Source: Candidatus Gullanella endobia
Lineage (GTDB): Bacteria; Pseudomonadota; Gammaproteobacteria; Enterobacterales; Enterobacteriaceae
NCBI RefSeq assembly: GCF_900048035.1
Contig: NZ_LN999832.1
Location: 868,001-932,000, forward strand
Reading direction: 5' to 3'
Length of the DNA: 64,000 nucleotides
Shown: piece by piece, positions 44,063-54,773 of the stretch
Numbering within the stretch: the stretch's first letter is position 1
How the letters are laid out: each line of letters starts with the position of its first letter
Notes under the pieces: model-generated
Told to the model about the DNA's origin: nothing
The model's input: the letters and a program-made list of their open reading frames with translations, nothing else
The model's database searches: none
Program-made: the position numbers and the translations under genes

Positions 44063-44089
44063 TATATTTTCTGTTTTCTAGAAAATATA
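44063..44089 (+). terminator. Possible terminator after glnS
   Basis: TATATTTTC at 44063-44071 pairs with GAAAATATA at 44081-44089, about 60 bases after the glnS stop. It is AT-rich and has no clear U-run, so it is weak. Confidence 0.3.
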
Positions 44090-44204
44090 GCCTTTCGAAG
44101 TTGTTATATATGTTATATAATACATTTAACCATTTATTTTATATTCATAAATCTTATTATCTTTTATGAGATTTAAAAAGAAACAAAAATATAGATTTAT
44201 ATTA

Positions 44205-44228
44205 TACTACTTACTTAAATAAGTAGTA
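44205..44228 (-). terminator. Hairpin after fldA
   Basis: TACTACTTA at 44205-44213 pairs with 44220-44228 across a 6-base loop, starting about 22 bases beyond the fldA stop. Its position suggests a terminator for fldA, although no strong U-run follows. Confidence 0.4.
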
Positions 44229-44249
44229 CATAAGGAAAGTATGAACTAT

Positions 44250-44765
44250 TTAATCTAAATTCATTTCTATGGTTACTTGTTTAACCCAAGTGCTAACACG
44301 TTTAGCAGTTAGCTCTGGCTGTCGATCTTCGTCAATAGCTAGACCAACAAACTGATAATCATCAACAAGTCCTTGCGATGTCTTAAAATGATATCCAGTG
44401 GTGGGCCAATATCCAACTAACTTAGCACCGTTTGGTTTAATAATATCTCGTAATATACCCATTGCATCGCAGAAATACTCTGCATAGTCTTCCTGATCAC
44501 CACACCCAAATAATGCAACAATCTTTTTATTAAAATTAATCTCTTTCAGTGTAGAAAAAAAATCATCCCAATCACACTGTGCTTCACCATAATACCAGGT
44601 TGGGGTACCTAATATCAGACGATCATATTGTTCTAGATCTTCTTTGCTGCTTTTAGCAATATCAAAAACATTAGCAATACTAGTACCTAGTTGCTTCTGG
44701 ATTATCATAGCAATATTTTCGGTGTTTCCGGTATCACTACCAAAAAAAATGCCTATTTTTTTCAT
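44250..44765 (-). CDS. fldA: Flavodoxin I FldA
   Basis: Low-potential FMN electron carrier. In relatives it is essential, donating electrons to IspG/IspH in isoprenoid synthesis and to radical-SAM enzymes such as LipA and BioB. 171 residues (E. coli 176). The FMN phosphate loop GSDTGNTE is at residues 9-16; the isoalloxazine-flanking loops are [16 protein letters not shown] near 56 and [15 protein letters not shown] near 88. The C-terminus is a few residues short. It stands alone; fur, its usual companion, is absent. Supplying electrons to LipA and to lipid-carrier synthesis for the wall would explain its retention. Confidence 0.96.
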   Translation of the reverse strand: MKKIGIFFGSDTGNTENIAMIIQKQLGTSIANVFDIAKSSKEDLEQYDRLILGTPTWYYGEAQCDWDDFFSTLKEINFNKKIVALFGCGDQEDYAEYFCDAMGILRDIIKPNGAKLVGYWPTTGYHFKTSQGLVDDYQFVGLAIDEDRQPELTAKRVSTWVKQVTIEMNLD

Positions 44766-45893
44766 AAAAATAAATACCTAATAAATCTTAACAAGATGCT
44801 CTATTATAAACTCTAATCTAATATAGAAAATAATAGCAGATCTTTCCTTTAAAAAATATATTTTATTAATTTTTTATATTAAATCCTTCTAAGTAGTAAA
44901 AGCTTTTTCTATTATGTCGAGATGACATTAATAATAATTTCGTAACGTGTAGAATATCTTTATAAAACTAACTGATTTAATTGAAAAGTATTATTTTTCT
45001 TTTAAAAAAGGGTAATACTATTATTATATACCTATGAAGTATTTATCTGTTAGCTAAAATATAGATATCCCTATCTTAATTTTTTATAGAAAAATAGATT
45101 TCTAGTTCTTAAACGTAATTTTTATTTGTAAATAAATAAAGCATTTTATTTTTTATAGAGTATCAATGAAATTAATATTTATAATTCTAAAATAAAACAA
45201 AAAAATAAGAGTTATTATTTAGATAGATCTTTAAATTTTGAAAGCATAGATCATATAGTGTAATACATTCAATTTTCATGGTTTTAATCAGTAACTTATT
45301 AAAAACTTAATTTTTAATACTTAATGATAACAAAATTTTGATAAATTTTAGGATATATTACCTTAGTCGTATAACAAAATTTTAAAAGCTCTATCAGATT
45401 AAATTTGTAAAAATTTTTGTTCCTTTTAGTTAAAAACTGTTTTTGTCGCATATCTAGATTTATCGTATGTTATAAAATTATGATCAATATCCTACTATAA
45501 ATTTTAGTTATTTCTTTTTATAAAACTTTTATTTAAATAAACAGACGTTGAAGACATATTCAACGATGAATCTTACTATACTTTTACTTTTTATAATTAA
45601 AAATTTTTACTTTTCATTAATTTTTGAAAATTTATACGTTCCAATGTAATATTAATAATAAAATGATATTATTACTTTTCTCAATAACGCTAATTAAAAA
45701 TGATAGCGAGATATGTGTATTAAAATCAAAATATCCGATTGTATCAGTAATTAAGAAATTACTAGATATGTATAAAATTATTCTAGAAACAATATAGAAT
45801 TGAAAATATAAAACTGTCTTTTTATTTAAAAAAAGACGAAGATTAACAATCTCTATTCAAAGATAATTATTTTAATTAATATTTATTTATCTT

Positions 45894-45935
45894 AGAAAAG
45901 ATCAGGATGATGATGTCATTATCATGATCTTTTCT
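45894..45935. terminator. Orphan terminator-like hairpin
   Basis: AGAAAAGATCA at 45894-45904 pairs with 45925-45935; the inner GATGATGA/TCATTATC adds a near-complete second helix. U-rich tracts flank both sides. No intact gene is within 1 kb; it is probably what is left of a lost operon. Confidence 0.5.
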
Positions 45936-46051
45936 GTATACTAAAATAAATAGCATCTTTTAAAATAAAGATAAAGTATTATTTTAATAGATCATATTAG
46001 AGTATTTGTTTTTTATGGTTGATATTATAGAAATCTATATCTATTAAGCAG

Positions 46052-46118
46052 AAACTTCGGATATATATAAAATATTAAATGTTTAAACTTCGGATATATT
46101 ATAAAATATTAAATGTTT
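46052..46118. repeat. Tandem duplication of about 33 bp
   Basis: Two adjacent copies start with AAACTTCGGATATAT and end with AATATTAAATGTTT: 46052-46084 (33 bp) and 46085-46118 (34 bp), differing by a single inserted T. It looks like a recent replication-slippage duplication. Confidence 0.8.
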
Positions 46119-46336
46119 AAAATTAAATAATCATTATTAAAACAGTTTATTAATATCTCTAGATAAAAAAAGATGCTACTACTAATTAGTATGATAGAGC
46201 TTAAAAAATTCGTTTAGCTTATATTTATTAGTTTGCTTTAGACTAAAATAAGTAATATTTGTGCTACTGGCTATTTTTAGCGTAAAATACGCTTATTAAT
46301 CTTAAGGTTAATAAGAAGTTAATATTTCGTTTATCA

Positions 46337-46489
46337 ATGAATTTTCCTTTTTATAGAGCTACTTATAGAGCTACTTATCTTACTATTTCTATTCTCCGAA
46401 ATGCTTCATCTGACCAAATTTATCGTTTTATATCTAATGAACTGATAGAACATAAAATGTTTTACAGACTAATTAAAGAATTTGTTTAG
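46337..46489 (+). other. 50-codon open frame of uncertain status
   Basis: ATG 46337 opens a 50-residue frame (MNFPFYRATYRATYLTIS at the start). It contains a 12-bp tandem duplication at 46353-46376 that repeats RATY in frame. The amino-acid mix is less extreme than chance frames nearby, but there is no Shine-Dalgarno and no recognised family. It may be a gene relic or chance. Confidence 0.2.
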
Positions 46490-47629
46490 TTAAGCGTTTT
46501 TATAATTTATTTCTATAAAGATAATTAGCAGAGATGATTAACTAACTTAACTTATTAAGTGTTATTATATTTAGACTAAATACAGAAAAAATGAAGTATA
46601 AATACATAATAAAATGTATCTAACTTTAGATCACTTGGCTGGTAAAATCAGCTCTATATAAAGTAAATTTAAAAATTTTTTCTATTCATACTAGAATTAA
46701 TTTATATTTTCATCCAAATAGATAAAATATTTGATTTTATCAAGATATTTCTTTTCTGTTTTGATAAAAACAATAATTTCATTCTAAAAATCTATAAAAA
46801 CAAGAATTAGTTCTTTATTTTAATTTTATTTTTTAAACATTGAACTGAAAGTAATTTCCAGAAAATCTTAAGATAAAATTATTTATTATTAGTTATGATT
46901 CTATAAAATTTTCGAATTTCATTAAGAACTAAAAAATAATAACTTCAAGATCATTCTATTACTAAATTCTATTACTAAATTACCTAACAAAACAATTTTT
47001 TATTGGCTAATAATGCAGTTTTGCTATCTCTAATCCTCATGATATAAGTTTGCTTAGTATTTTACTATCTTATTAAGATAATTCAAAACTGAAGATTATA
47101 AAAATAGGTAGTATTGATTATTCGTTTAGCATTAGGTTTTTGTAATATCTTATTATGATTGTTTTAGTATTGTATTTAAGTTAAAGCTGTAATAAAATTA
47201 ATGAGTTAAAAATGTTATATAATTAACGCATACTAGAAAAATAAAAGGTATTCGATGCTTTATATAATCCGAAATAATTATTTCTCAAACTACAATATTG
47301 CTACTCTCTCTAAGAGCAGTAAAGACTACTACTTTCTAAAACTACTATACTAACTGTAGTAAAGACTACTGTACTACGTCTAGTATGTATTATAGCAAAT
47401 ATATTTCGGGAATAAATTGAAACAAGATGAACACATCATACAAGATGTATCAGAAAATTAGTTAATATATGTTCTTTTATCTAGAAGCGCTATCTAAATT
47501 ATAAGCAGAATGAAAGTAATACAATTAGATGAAAATAAGTATTACTTAAGCGTTAATTTACTGTATAAATAAGTAATAAGTACTAAGATTCTAGCTGATA
47601 CTACTTTAGTAAATGAGAGTGTTTTTATT

Positions 47630-48041
47630 TATCTATGCAATAAAACATTACAAAACAATAATTATAACTATATTTCGTTGTTTTATAACAATATTAATCA
47701 TAGTAATTTTTATTTTTTAATGAATCAGTTAACTGAAATTTTTAGGTGACTATTGATGATATGAGTAATATTAATTCTACAATCATTAAACACATCATGA
47801 TGTATTTCGGTAAAGTTTATTACAATTTTTAGATCAACAGTGAAAGTAGCAGTTTAGATTTACTATGATAAATATCAAATAACTTTATCCAATTGGTTTA
47901 TAAAGTATTAGCATTTATCGATATTTGTATGATTTTGTTTAGCCTCAAGAAAAGTTGCAAGAATTAAATTACCTATTATTTCAGCCAGCACTAGCTCTAG
48001 ACTCAATATCTATTATCACATTACCACTATCACTAGTATAA
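47630..48041 (+). pseudogene. sucA: 2-oxoglutarate dehydrogenase E1 relic (3' part of sucA)
   Basis: The C-terminal part of SucA can still be followed in the plus direction just upstream of the sucB relic. GKVYYNF at about 47809-47829 matches GKVYYDL of E. coli. Then LYPIGL, YDFV-stop-PQEKLQE (E. coli DFVWCQEEPLNQG, a Trp codon turned into TAG) and PALALDSIS (E. coli PASASPAVGYMS) follow in order, ending at TAA 48039-48041. Several in-frame stops and shifts are present. The rest of the 2.8-kb gene upstream is no longer readable. Confidence 0.7.
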
Positions 48042-48219
48042 AATCCCGATAATAACCCGATCATAATATGTAATGTTGCAATGCAATGAAATAAAATTTG
48101 AAATTAAAATCAATACAGTAGCTCTTAATAAATTACTTTCATTTTAAAGATAATGTTATATTTTTGATTAATGTTTAAAAACAAAGATGCTAGCTTGATT
48201 ATTTATCATAAATACAAAA

Positions 48220-48820
48220 AAGATATTTTTGCCTAGTCTCAAAGTATCAGCTAGGTGACAAGCAAAATAATAAAACTATAAATTTAAACTAGAGTACTAT
48301 AATTCAGGTTTTTGTAAGCTTATTAAAGAGGGAAAAATAATCTATCGATTTTCGCTATATTTTAAGTATTAAAAGCGATAATTCAAGTAGATACCTTACC
48401 TACGAAGATATCGAAAAGCATATCACTAATCTCTACAAAATCGTTTAAATTCTCAGCAATTTTAGTAAAATATATCCTGATAATCTATCTACGAAAATAT
48501 AAACACATAATAGAATACCTGCTAGAAGCAAAAATAGCAAATAGCAAAACTATATTGACTACTTTTAATACAATTAAAATGTTATATATCTAATCATAGA
48601 TATGTATAAATAGCATATTTTCATGTCTAAAAAGCGCTATGACATTAATTTAGGTTTTATGTTCTTCTATACTAAGAGTATAGCAGCAATTTTAAAAGAT
48701 ATTTTAAATAAGTAAATATATACTAATTTTAAAGATATGATTTATTATAGCTGTTATGACGTCAGCATCGCATTATCTTTGTTTCGTGGTCTAATAATAT
48801 TAGTATTGAATAATGTTTAT
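48220..48820 (+). pseudogene. sucB: 2-oxoglutarate dehydrogenase E2 relic (sucB)
   Basis: Readable pieces of dihydrolipoyl succinyltransferase in the right order. LTYEDIEKH at about 48396-48422 matches the E3-binding domain LTREDVEKH. YLLEAK...ILTTFN at 48516-48571 matches RLLEAKNSTAMLTTFN. YDINLGFMFFYTKS near 48640-48680 matches HGIRLGFMSFYVKA. YDVSIALSLFRGL near 48754-48792 matches FDVSMAVSTPRGL. Stops (for example TAA after KHITNLYKIV) and frameshifts interrupt it. The last hundred codons, including the active-site DHRLIDG, and a clear lipoyl domain are missing. Confidence 0.85.
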
Positions 48821-48823
48821 GAA

Positions 48824-48850
48824 AAATATTGCCTTTTAAAGGCAATATTT
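48824..48850. repeat. Near-perfect palindrome at the broken end of sucB
   Basis: AAATATTGCCTTT at 48824-48836 and its reverse complement at 48838-48850 are separated by one base. It sits exactly where the readable sucB sequence stops, so it may mark a deletion endpoint or serve as a terminator-like element. Confidence 0.5.
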
Positions 48851-49304
48851 AGTTATTAAAAGCAACGATTAAAAATTTAAATTTTAAGAGTTAACTATCT
48901 ATAACTTTGCTATTATCGACATATAATCTATATAATCTTATTATCTCATATCTTCATATTTATTAATATTTATATCTATATTAATTTTAATAAATATTGA
49001 TTAATATTATCAAAATATGTAATTCTAAGTATACATGTAATTAAAGATTAACTAATAACGGTAGAATAATGAGTGTTTATTTTAAAATGATATATTATCA
49101 TTATCTTATGATTAATTATGAGTATAGATTTATTAACTAAGAAAATCTGTTAGATTCCTAATTAAAGCTCAAAAGATACTCAAAAATATTATTCATTTTT
49201 AATATTTATACTATGACAATAGTTTTTATGCTAAATGTCAGCGATGCGATATAGTTCCGCTGATATTCTTAAGATAAAATTAGAAATAAATATGGAAAAA
49301 TATC
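48851..49304. other. Intergenic region before sucC
   Basis: 450 bp between the sucB relic and sucC. The sucCD promoter should be here, since the ancestral sdh-suc promoter is far upstream behind decayed DNA. I cannot single out a promoter in the AT-rich background. Confidence 0.6.
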
Positions 49305-50471
49305 ATGAATTTACATGAATATCAGGCAAAAAAGCTATTTGCTCATTATGGTCTCACTACTCCAAAAGGATATACTTGTAATACGCCGAATGAAGCAGAA
49401 GTATTCGCTTCAAAAATCGGCTCCGGTCCATGGATAGTAAAATGTCAGGTGCATGCAGGTGGTCGCGGTAAATTTGGTGGTGTAAAAGTAGTACAATCAA
49501 AAAAAGAAATCTATGATTTCGCTGAGCAGTGGTTAGGTAAGCGTCTAGTAACCTATCAAACGGATACATTAGGTCAACCTGTTAATCAGATTCTAATTGA
49601 AGAAACTATCGAAATCTACAAAGAGCTTTATTTAGGAGCAGTTATCGATCGCGATATATGCCGTGTGGTATTTCTAGCATCTACCGAAGGTGGAGTAGAG
49701 ATTGAAAAGGTGGCGGAAAAAACACCGAATCTAATTCATAAAATAGCTTTGGATCCACTTACGGGTCCGCAGCCTTATCAAGGCCGCGAATTAGCTTTTA
49801 AACTAGGTTTAACCGGTAATCAGATTTCTCAATTTAGTAAAATTTTCATAGGTCTAGCAATGCTGTTTTTAGATCAAGATTTAGATCTATTAGAAATTAA
49901 TCCATTAGTGATTACTAACACTGGTAATCTTATCTGTCTTGATGGAAAAATAAGTGTTGATAATAATGCGTTATTCCGACAACCAGAGTTATACAAGATG
50001 CGTGATCATAGCCAAGAAGATGAACGCGAAGCATACGCAAGCCAATGGGAGTTAAGCTATGTAGCGCTAGATGGTAATATTGGGTGTATGGTAAACGGGG
50101 CTGGTCTAGCAATGGGAACAATGGATATTGTTAAATTACACGGCGGAAAACCAGCTAATTTCCTAGATGTTGGCGGATGTGCTAATAAAGAGCGTGTCTC
50201 TGAGGCATTCAAAATTATCTTATCAGATAAAAAAGTTAAAGCAGTTCTAGTTAATATTTTCGGGGGAATTGTTCGCTGCGATTTAATTGCTAATGGTATC
50301 ATTGGAGCGGTATCTGATGTGGGTGTCAACGTTCCCGTAGTAGTTCGCCTAGAAGGGAATAATGCTGAACTAGGTGTAAAGCAATTAGCAAATAGTAGAT
50401 TGAACATCATTGCTGCTATAAGTCTGACCGATGCAGTTCAGCAGGTTATTGCTTCAGTAGAGGTAAAATAA
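49305..50471 (+). CDS. sucC: Succinyl-CoA synthetase beta subunit SucC
   Basis: ATP-grasp subunit of the enzyme that interconverts succinate, CoA and ATP with succinyl-CoA. 388 residues, the E. coli length. The N-terminal ATP-grasp domain begins [12 protein letters not shown], with the nucleotide-binding region [15 protein letters not shown] near residue 46 and the LLEINPLVI metal-site segment near 194. The C-terminal power-helix domain has [14 protein letters not shown] near 262 and [10 protein letters not shown] near 320. The stop overlaps the sucD start by one base (TAATG). With sucAB dead next door, its likely direction is succinate to succinyl-CoA, which feeds lysine/diaminopimelate or methionine synthesis; this is inference. 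Confidence 0.97.
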   Translation: MNLHEYQAKKLFAHYGLTTPKGYTCNTPNEAEVFASKIGSGPWIVKCQVHAGGRGKFGGVKVVQSKKEIYDFAEQWLGKRLVTYQTDTLGQPVNQILIEETIEIYKELYLGAVIDRDICRVVFLASTEGGVEIEKVAEKTPNLIHKIALDPLTGPQPYQGRELAFKLGLTGNQISQFSKIFIGLAMLFLDQDLDLLEINPLVITNTGNLICLDGKISVDNNALFRQPELYKMRDHSQEDEREAYASQWELSYVALDGNIGCMVNGAGLAMGTMDIVKLHGGKPANFLDVGGCANKERVSEAFKIILSDKKVKAVLVNIFGGIVRCDLIANGIIGAVSDVGVNVPVVVRLEGNNAELGVKQLANSRLNIIAAISLTDAVQQVIASVEVK

Positions 50472-51343
50472 TGTCTATTTTGATTAATAAAAATACTAAA
50501 GTGATTTGCCAGGGCTTTACCGGTAATCAGGGAACATTCCATTCTAAACAGGCGTTGGCTTATGGTACCAAAATGGTTGGTGGTATCACGCCAGGTAAAG
50601 GCGGTAGTAGACATCTCGGTTTGCCAGTATTTAATACTGTGCGAGAAGCTGTTGATAAAACTGGTGCAAAAGCATCAGTTATCTACGTACCAGCACCATT
50701 TTGTAAAGATTCAATACTAGAAGCTGTTGATGCTAGTATTGAGTTGATTATCTGTATCACTGAAGGTATACCAACGCTAGATATGCTAACAGTGAAAGCT
50801 AAGCTTGAAAAAAGTTGTTCGCGTATGATCGGACCAAACTGTCCAGGTGTCATTACTCCTGGAGAATGTAAAATTGGTATTATGCTTGGACATATTCATC
50901 AGCCAGGTCGAGTTGGTATTGTATCTCGTTCAGGTACTCTAACCTATGAAGCGGTAAAGCAAACAACCGATATTGGTCTTGGACAATCAACCTGCGTTGG
51001 AATCGGCGGAGACCCAATTCCTGGCTCAAATTTCATCGATATTCTTAAGCTATTTGAAGCGGATATGCAAACAGAAGCTATTGTGATGATTGGTGAAATT
51101 GGTGGTAGGGCAGAAGAAGAAGCTGCAGTCTATATTAAGAATCATATCACTAAACCGGTTGTAGGTTATATTGCTGGTGTTACAGCTCCGAAGGGAAAAC
51201 GGATGGGTCATGCTGGCGCAATTATCTCCGGGGGTAAAGGTACGGCAGATGAAAAATTCGCCGCCTTAGAATCTGCTGGCGTTAAGACCGTACGTAGTTT
51301 GACAGATATTGGTCAAGCACTAAAATTGATTTTATCAAACTAA
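50471..51343 (+). CDS. sucD: Succinyl-CoA synthetase alpha subunit SucD
   Basis: CoA-binding subunit carrying the phosphohistidine. 290 residues (E. coli 289). CoA-binding Rossmann domain with [16 protein letters not shown] near residue 14 and GGITPGKGG near 37; GPNCPGVI near 122; catalytic histidine in [14 protein letters not shown] near 247. Translationally coupled to sucC. No strong intrinsic terminator follows; a short GCAG/CTGC hairpin about 20 bases downstream is the best candidate. Open frames on the opposite strand across sucCD are chance shadows. Confidence 0.97.
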   Translation: MSILINKNTKVICQGFTGNQGTFHSKQALAYGTKMVGGITPGKGGSRHLGLPVFNTVREAVDKTGAKASVIYVPAPFCKDSILEAVDASIELIICITEGIPTLDMLTVKAKLEKSCSRMIGPNCPGVITPGECKIGIMLGHIHQPGRVGIVSRSGTLTYEAVKQTTDIGLGQSTCVGIGGDPIPGSNFIDILKLFEADMQTEAIVMIGEIGGRAEEEAAVYIKNHITKPVVGYIAGVTAPKGKRMGHAGAIISGGKGTADEKFAALESAGVKTVRSLTDIGQALKLILSN

Positions 51344-52025
51344 GTTATCTACTTTATTGAAAAAGCAGATGACTGCTGTACTCTTCCCTATAAATTATAA
51401 GGGGTAATATTACTCTAAAACTATATATAAGCAGATTCTTTTGATACTATAAACTATAGTAGTTTTTAATTCATAAATAAGTAATAAAATTTTTTCTTTT
51501 GTTGAATGTGAATATATAAGCAAAAACTAATCTTAATATTTATAAATTACACTTTGCTTCGGTTATTAAATCTAATAATGTAGGGAAATACTAGCGTTAT
51601 AATAATTAGTTAGTATCGTTAAAAGAACATAGGTAACGTAATGGTTATATATAAAATACTTAATATATAGCAAATAACACTGCTACACAGTGGCTAATAT
51701 TTTATATTGTTATTTACTTACTTTTTGTATTATTTTTATTAGAATACCTTAGTAATGTTTATAAAATATTTCTCTGTAAATATTTTATAAACATATCAAT
51801 TTTTATAAGCATAATATAAGAGATATTAGTATTATTTTTCGCTAGTGTAATTTTAGTATTAATTCAATCTATAACTCTATTTCCTTTTTCTAAAAATTAA
51901 AAGTAACAAATCGTTAATTATAATTATAAATATTTTATTACTTACTACGCTCTAAGCTAAGTCAATTATGAAAGATAACTTAGTAGCACATATATGATTC
52001 TTCCTAACAGGAAGAAGGAGTCATC
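51344..52025 (+). promoter_or_regulatory. Upstream region of the cydABX operon
   Basis: 680 bp with no gene. The cyd promoter should lie here. A 6-bp hairpin (CTTCCT at 52000-52005 with AGGAAG at 52009-52014) is immediately followed by the strong Shine-Dalgarno AAGGAG at 52015-52020 and ATG at 52026, so it could tune translation. I cannot confirm ArcA or FNR sites. Confidence 0.5.
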
Positions 52026-53591
52026 ATGTTTGATATCGTTGAACTATCACGATTACAGTTTGCTTTAACAGCGATGTACCATTTCCTGTTTGTGCCTCTC
52101 ACCATAGGCATGTCGTTTTTATTGGCGATCATGGAAACAGTTTATGTGTTATCAGGTAAGCAAATTTATAAAGATATGACCAAGTTTTGGGGTAAGTTAT
52201 TTGCTATCAACTTCGCTCTTGGTGTAGCTACCGGTCTTACTATGGAGTTTCAATTTGGTACTAATTGGTCATACTTCTCCCATTATGTCGGTGATATATT
52301 TGGCGCACCATTAGCAATTGAAGGATTAATAGCCTTTTTTTTAGAATCGACCTTTGTTGGCCTGTTTTTTTTCGGGTGGGATCGATTAAGCAAATTACAG
52401 CATATGGCGGTGACTTGGCTGGTAGCACTTGGTTCTAATTTATCTGCATTATGGATTCTAGTAGCTAACGGTTGGATGCAAAATCCTATTGCTTCAGATT
52501 TTAATTATGAAACCATGCGTATGGAGATGATTAGTTTTATCGATCTAATATTCAACCCAGTAGCACAAGTAAAATTTTTTCATACTGTAACTGCTGGCTA
52601 CTGTAGCAGCGTGATGTTTATCCTTGGTATCAGCTCTTTTTATTTATTAAAAGGTCGTGATATTGCTTTTGCCAAGCGTTCTTTCGCTATAGCTGCTTCT
52701 TTCGGTCTAGCGTCGGTACTGTTAGTCATTATGCTAGGAGATGAATCTGGTTATGAAATGAGTAATGTGCAAAAGACCAAGTTAGCTGCAATCGAGGCAG
52801 AGTGGAATACTGAACCAGCACCAGCATCCTTTACTTTATTTGGCCTTCCAAACCAAAAAGAGCAAACCAATTATTTTTCGATTCGTATTCCTTACGTACT
52901 GGGAATTATTGCAACCCGTTCAACAAATCGCCATATTACTGGCCTGAAAGATCTAATGGTACAGCATGAAATTCGTATTCGTAATGGAATGAAGGCTTAT
53001 AGTTTATTAAAACAATTGCGTGAAGGAAATACCAATCCTATCGTACGTAAAGCATTCATAAATAGCAAGCAAGACTTAGGTTATGGGTTGCTTCTGAAAC
53101 GCTATACGGACGATATTACTCAGGCTAATGAGCAACAAATTTGCCAGGCAACTAGGGATTCTATTCCACAAGTAGCACCACTTTATTTCTCTTTCCGTAT
53201 TATGGTAGGTTGTAGTGTGATTATGCTAATGCTAATTGCTTTTTGTTTTTTGGCTGTTATTCGTAACCGTATTGGTCAGCCACGCTGGTTACAATATGCC
53301 ATGCTTTATGGAATTCCGTTACCATGGATAGCAATTGAATCGGGTTGGTTTATTGCTGAATATGGCCGTCAGCCTTGGGCTATTAATGAAATTTTGCCAA
53401 CTTATATTGCTCACTCAACTCTTACAACTCATGAAATACTTTTTTCAATGGGATTAATTTGTGGGCTATATACATTATTTTTACTAGCAGAAATATATCT
53501 GATATTTAAATTCGCTCGCTTAGGGCCAAGTAGTCTGAAAACTGGAAATTACTATTTTGAGAAATTATCTTCTTCAATAAGCGTACAATAA
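52026..53591 (+). CDS. cydA: Cytochrome bd-I ubiquinol oxidase subunit I (CydA)
   Basis: Quinol-oxidising, haem-carrying subunit of the high-affinity terminal oxidase in the inner membrane. 521 residues (E. coli 522). Haem ligands: His19 in [12 protein letters not shown] (haem b595), a His near 186 in [10 protein letters not shown] and a Met near 392 in FRIMVG (haem b558). The long periplasmic Q-loop of the E. coli type is present, and the [14 protein letters not shown] block near 444 is intact. It starts an operon with cydB and cydX and has the best ribosome binding site in the window. It indicates respiration at low oxygen. Confidence 0.98.
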   Translation: MFDIVELSRLQFALTAMYHFLFVPLTIGMSFLLAIMETVYVLSGKQIYKDMTKFWGKLFAINFALGVATGLTMEFQFGTNWSYFSHYVGDIFGAPLAIEGLIAFFLESTFVGLFFFGWDRLSKLQHMAVTWLVALGSNLSALWILVANGWMQNPIASDFNYETMRMEMISFIDLIFNPVAQVKFFHTVTAGYCSSVMFILGISSFYLLKGRDIAFAKRSFAIAASFGLASVLLVIMLGDESGYEMSNVQKTKLAAIEAEWNTEPAPASFTLFGLPNQKEQTNYFSIRIPYVLGIIATRSTNRHITGLKDLMVQHEIRIRNGMKAYSLLKQLREGNTNPIVRKAFINSKQDLGYGLLLKRYTDDITQANEQQICQATRDSIPQVAPLYFSFRIMVGCSVIMLMLIAFCFLAVIRNRIGQPRWLQYAMLYGIPLPWIAIESGWFIAEYGRQPWAINEILPTYIAHSTLTTHEILFSMGLICGLYTLFLLAEIYLIFKFARLGPSSLKTGNYYFEKLSSSISVQ

Positions 53592-53615
53592 TACAATTTT
53601 TATGAGAAAAGAGTT

Positions 53616-54755
53616 ATGTTTGATTACGAATCATTGCGTTTTATCTGGTGGATATTGATTGGTCTACTTTTCATCGGCTTTGCTGTTACTGATGGATTTG
53701 ATATGGGTGTAGGTATGCTGATGCGTTTATTTGGCCGAAATGATATTGAACGTCGCATTATGATTAATACTATCGCCCCACATTGGGATGGTAATCAAGT
53801 ATGGCTTATTACCTCCGGCGGAGCTTTATTTGCAGCTTGGCCTATGGTTTATGCTGCAGCATTTTCTAGCTTTTATATTGCTATGATCTTAATATTAGCT
53901 TCACTATGTTTTAGACCAGTTAGTTTTGACTACCGATCTAAAATTAATGATATGCGCTGGCGTAATTTATGGGACTGGGGAATATTTATTGGTAGCTTTA
54001 TTTCTCCAGTAGTAATAGGAATTATATTCGGAAACTTATTACAAGGCGTTCCGTTCCACGTAGATGAATATCTAAGATTATATTACACTGGTAATTTCTT
54101 ACAGCTATTCAATCCGTTTAGCTTGATGACAGGTATTGTAAGTTTGGCAATGTTTTTAACTCAGGGCGGTACCTATCTTCAAATGCGAACCAGTGGTGAT
54201 TTACAGATGAAAATGCGTGGCATAACTCAGATTACTGCATTGTTGACAAGTTTAACTTTCTTTTTGGCTGGTATTTGGATCGTTTTTGGCATTGATGGTT
54301 TTATTATTACCTCTGTTATAGACCGGGCTGCTCAGTCAAATCCATTACATAAAGAAGTAGCGCATCAACTTGGAGCATGGTTAATTAATTATAAAACACA
54401 TCCAGAATTATGGATCATACCAACTTTGAGTGTATTTTTACCACTACTGACAATTACTTTTAGTTATGTAGGGCAAAGCGCTTGGGCTTTTATTTGCTCT
54501 TCAGTAAGTATAGCTTGCGTTATTTTAACTGCAGGGATTACACTTTTCCCATTTATTATGCCGTCCAGTACAATGCCAAATGCTAGTTTAACCATATGGG
54601 ATGCAACTTCAACACTAGAAACATTAAAAGTTATGACTTTAGTAGCAATTATTTTTATACCGATTATGCTAGTATATACTATTTGGTGTTATTATAAGAT
54701 GTTTGGTCGTATTACGAAAGAATATATTGAACAAAATACGCATTATTTATACTGA
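53616..54755 (+). CDS. cydB: Cytochrome bd-I ubiquinol oxidase subunit II (CydB)
   Basis: Membrane subunit that stabilises the haem-bearing CydA. 379 residues, same as E. coli, with eight or so hydrophobic segments. Conserved blocks: ATDGFDMGVGML-type stretch (VTDGFDMGVGML near residue 24), NTIAPHWDGNQVWLITSGGALFAAWP-type region near 50, and TQGGTYLQMRT near 187. It is 24 bp downstream of cydA and 18 bp upstream of cydX. Confidence 0.97.
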   Translation: MFDYESLRFIWWILIGLLFIGFAVTDGFDMGVGMLMRLFGRNDIERRIMINTIAPHWDGNQVWLITSGGALFAAWPMVYAAAFSSFYIAMILILASLCFRPVSFDYRSKINDMRWRNLWDWGIFIGSFISPVVIGIIFGNLLQGVPFHVDEYLRLYYTGNFLQLFNPFSLMTGIVSLAMFLTQGGTYLQMRTSGDLQMKMRGITQITALLTSLTFFLAGIWIVFGIDGFIITSVIDRAAQSNPLHKEVAHQLGAWLINYKTHPELWIIPTLSVFLPLLTITFSYVGQSAWAFICSSVSIACVILTAGITLFPFIMPSSTMPNASLTIWDATSTLETLKVMTLVAIIFIPIMLVYTIWCYYKMFGRITKEYIEQNTHYLY

Positions 54756-54773
54756 AATAAAAGGATATTAGCT

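Larger units (their letters stand above)
44766..47629. other. Non-coding gap at the fur-sdh-sucA(5') position
   Basis: 2.9 kb with no credible intact gene. In E. coli fur, seqA, pgm, gltA, sdhCDAB and the 5' part of sucA lie between fldA and here. It contains a terminator-like hairpin (45894-45935), a tandem duplication (46052-46118) and a 50-codon frame (46337-46489), all listed separately. A 13-base direct repeat, AGTAAAGACTACT, occurs at 47318-47330 and 47358-47370. Confidence 0.7.

Noticed and set aside
50057-50410. 117-codon minus-strand frame inside sucC
   Set aside because: Antisense shadow of sucC with no start context of its own.
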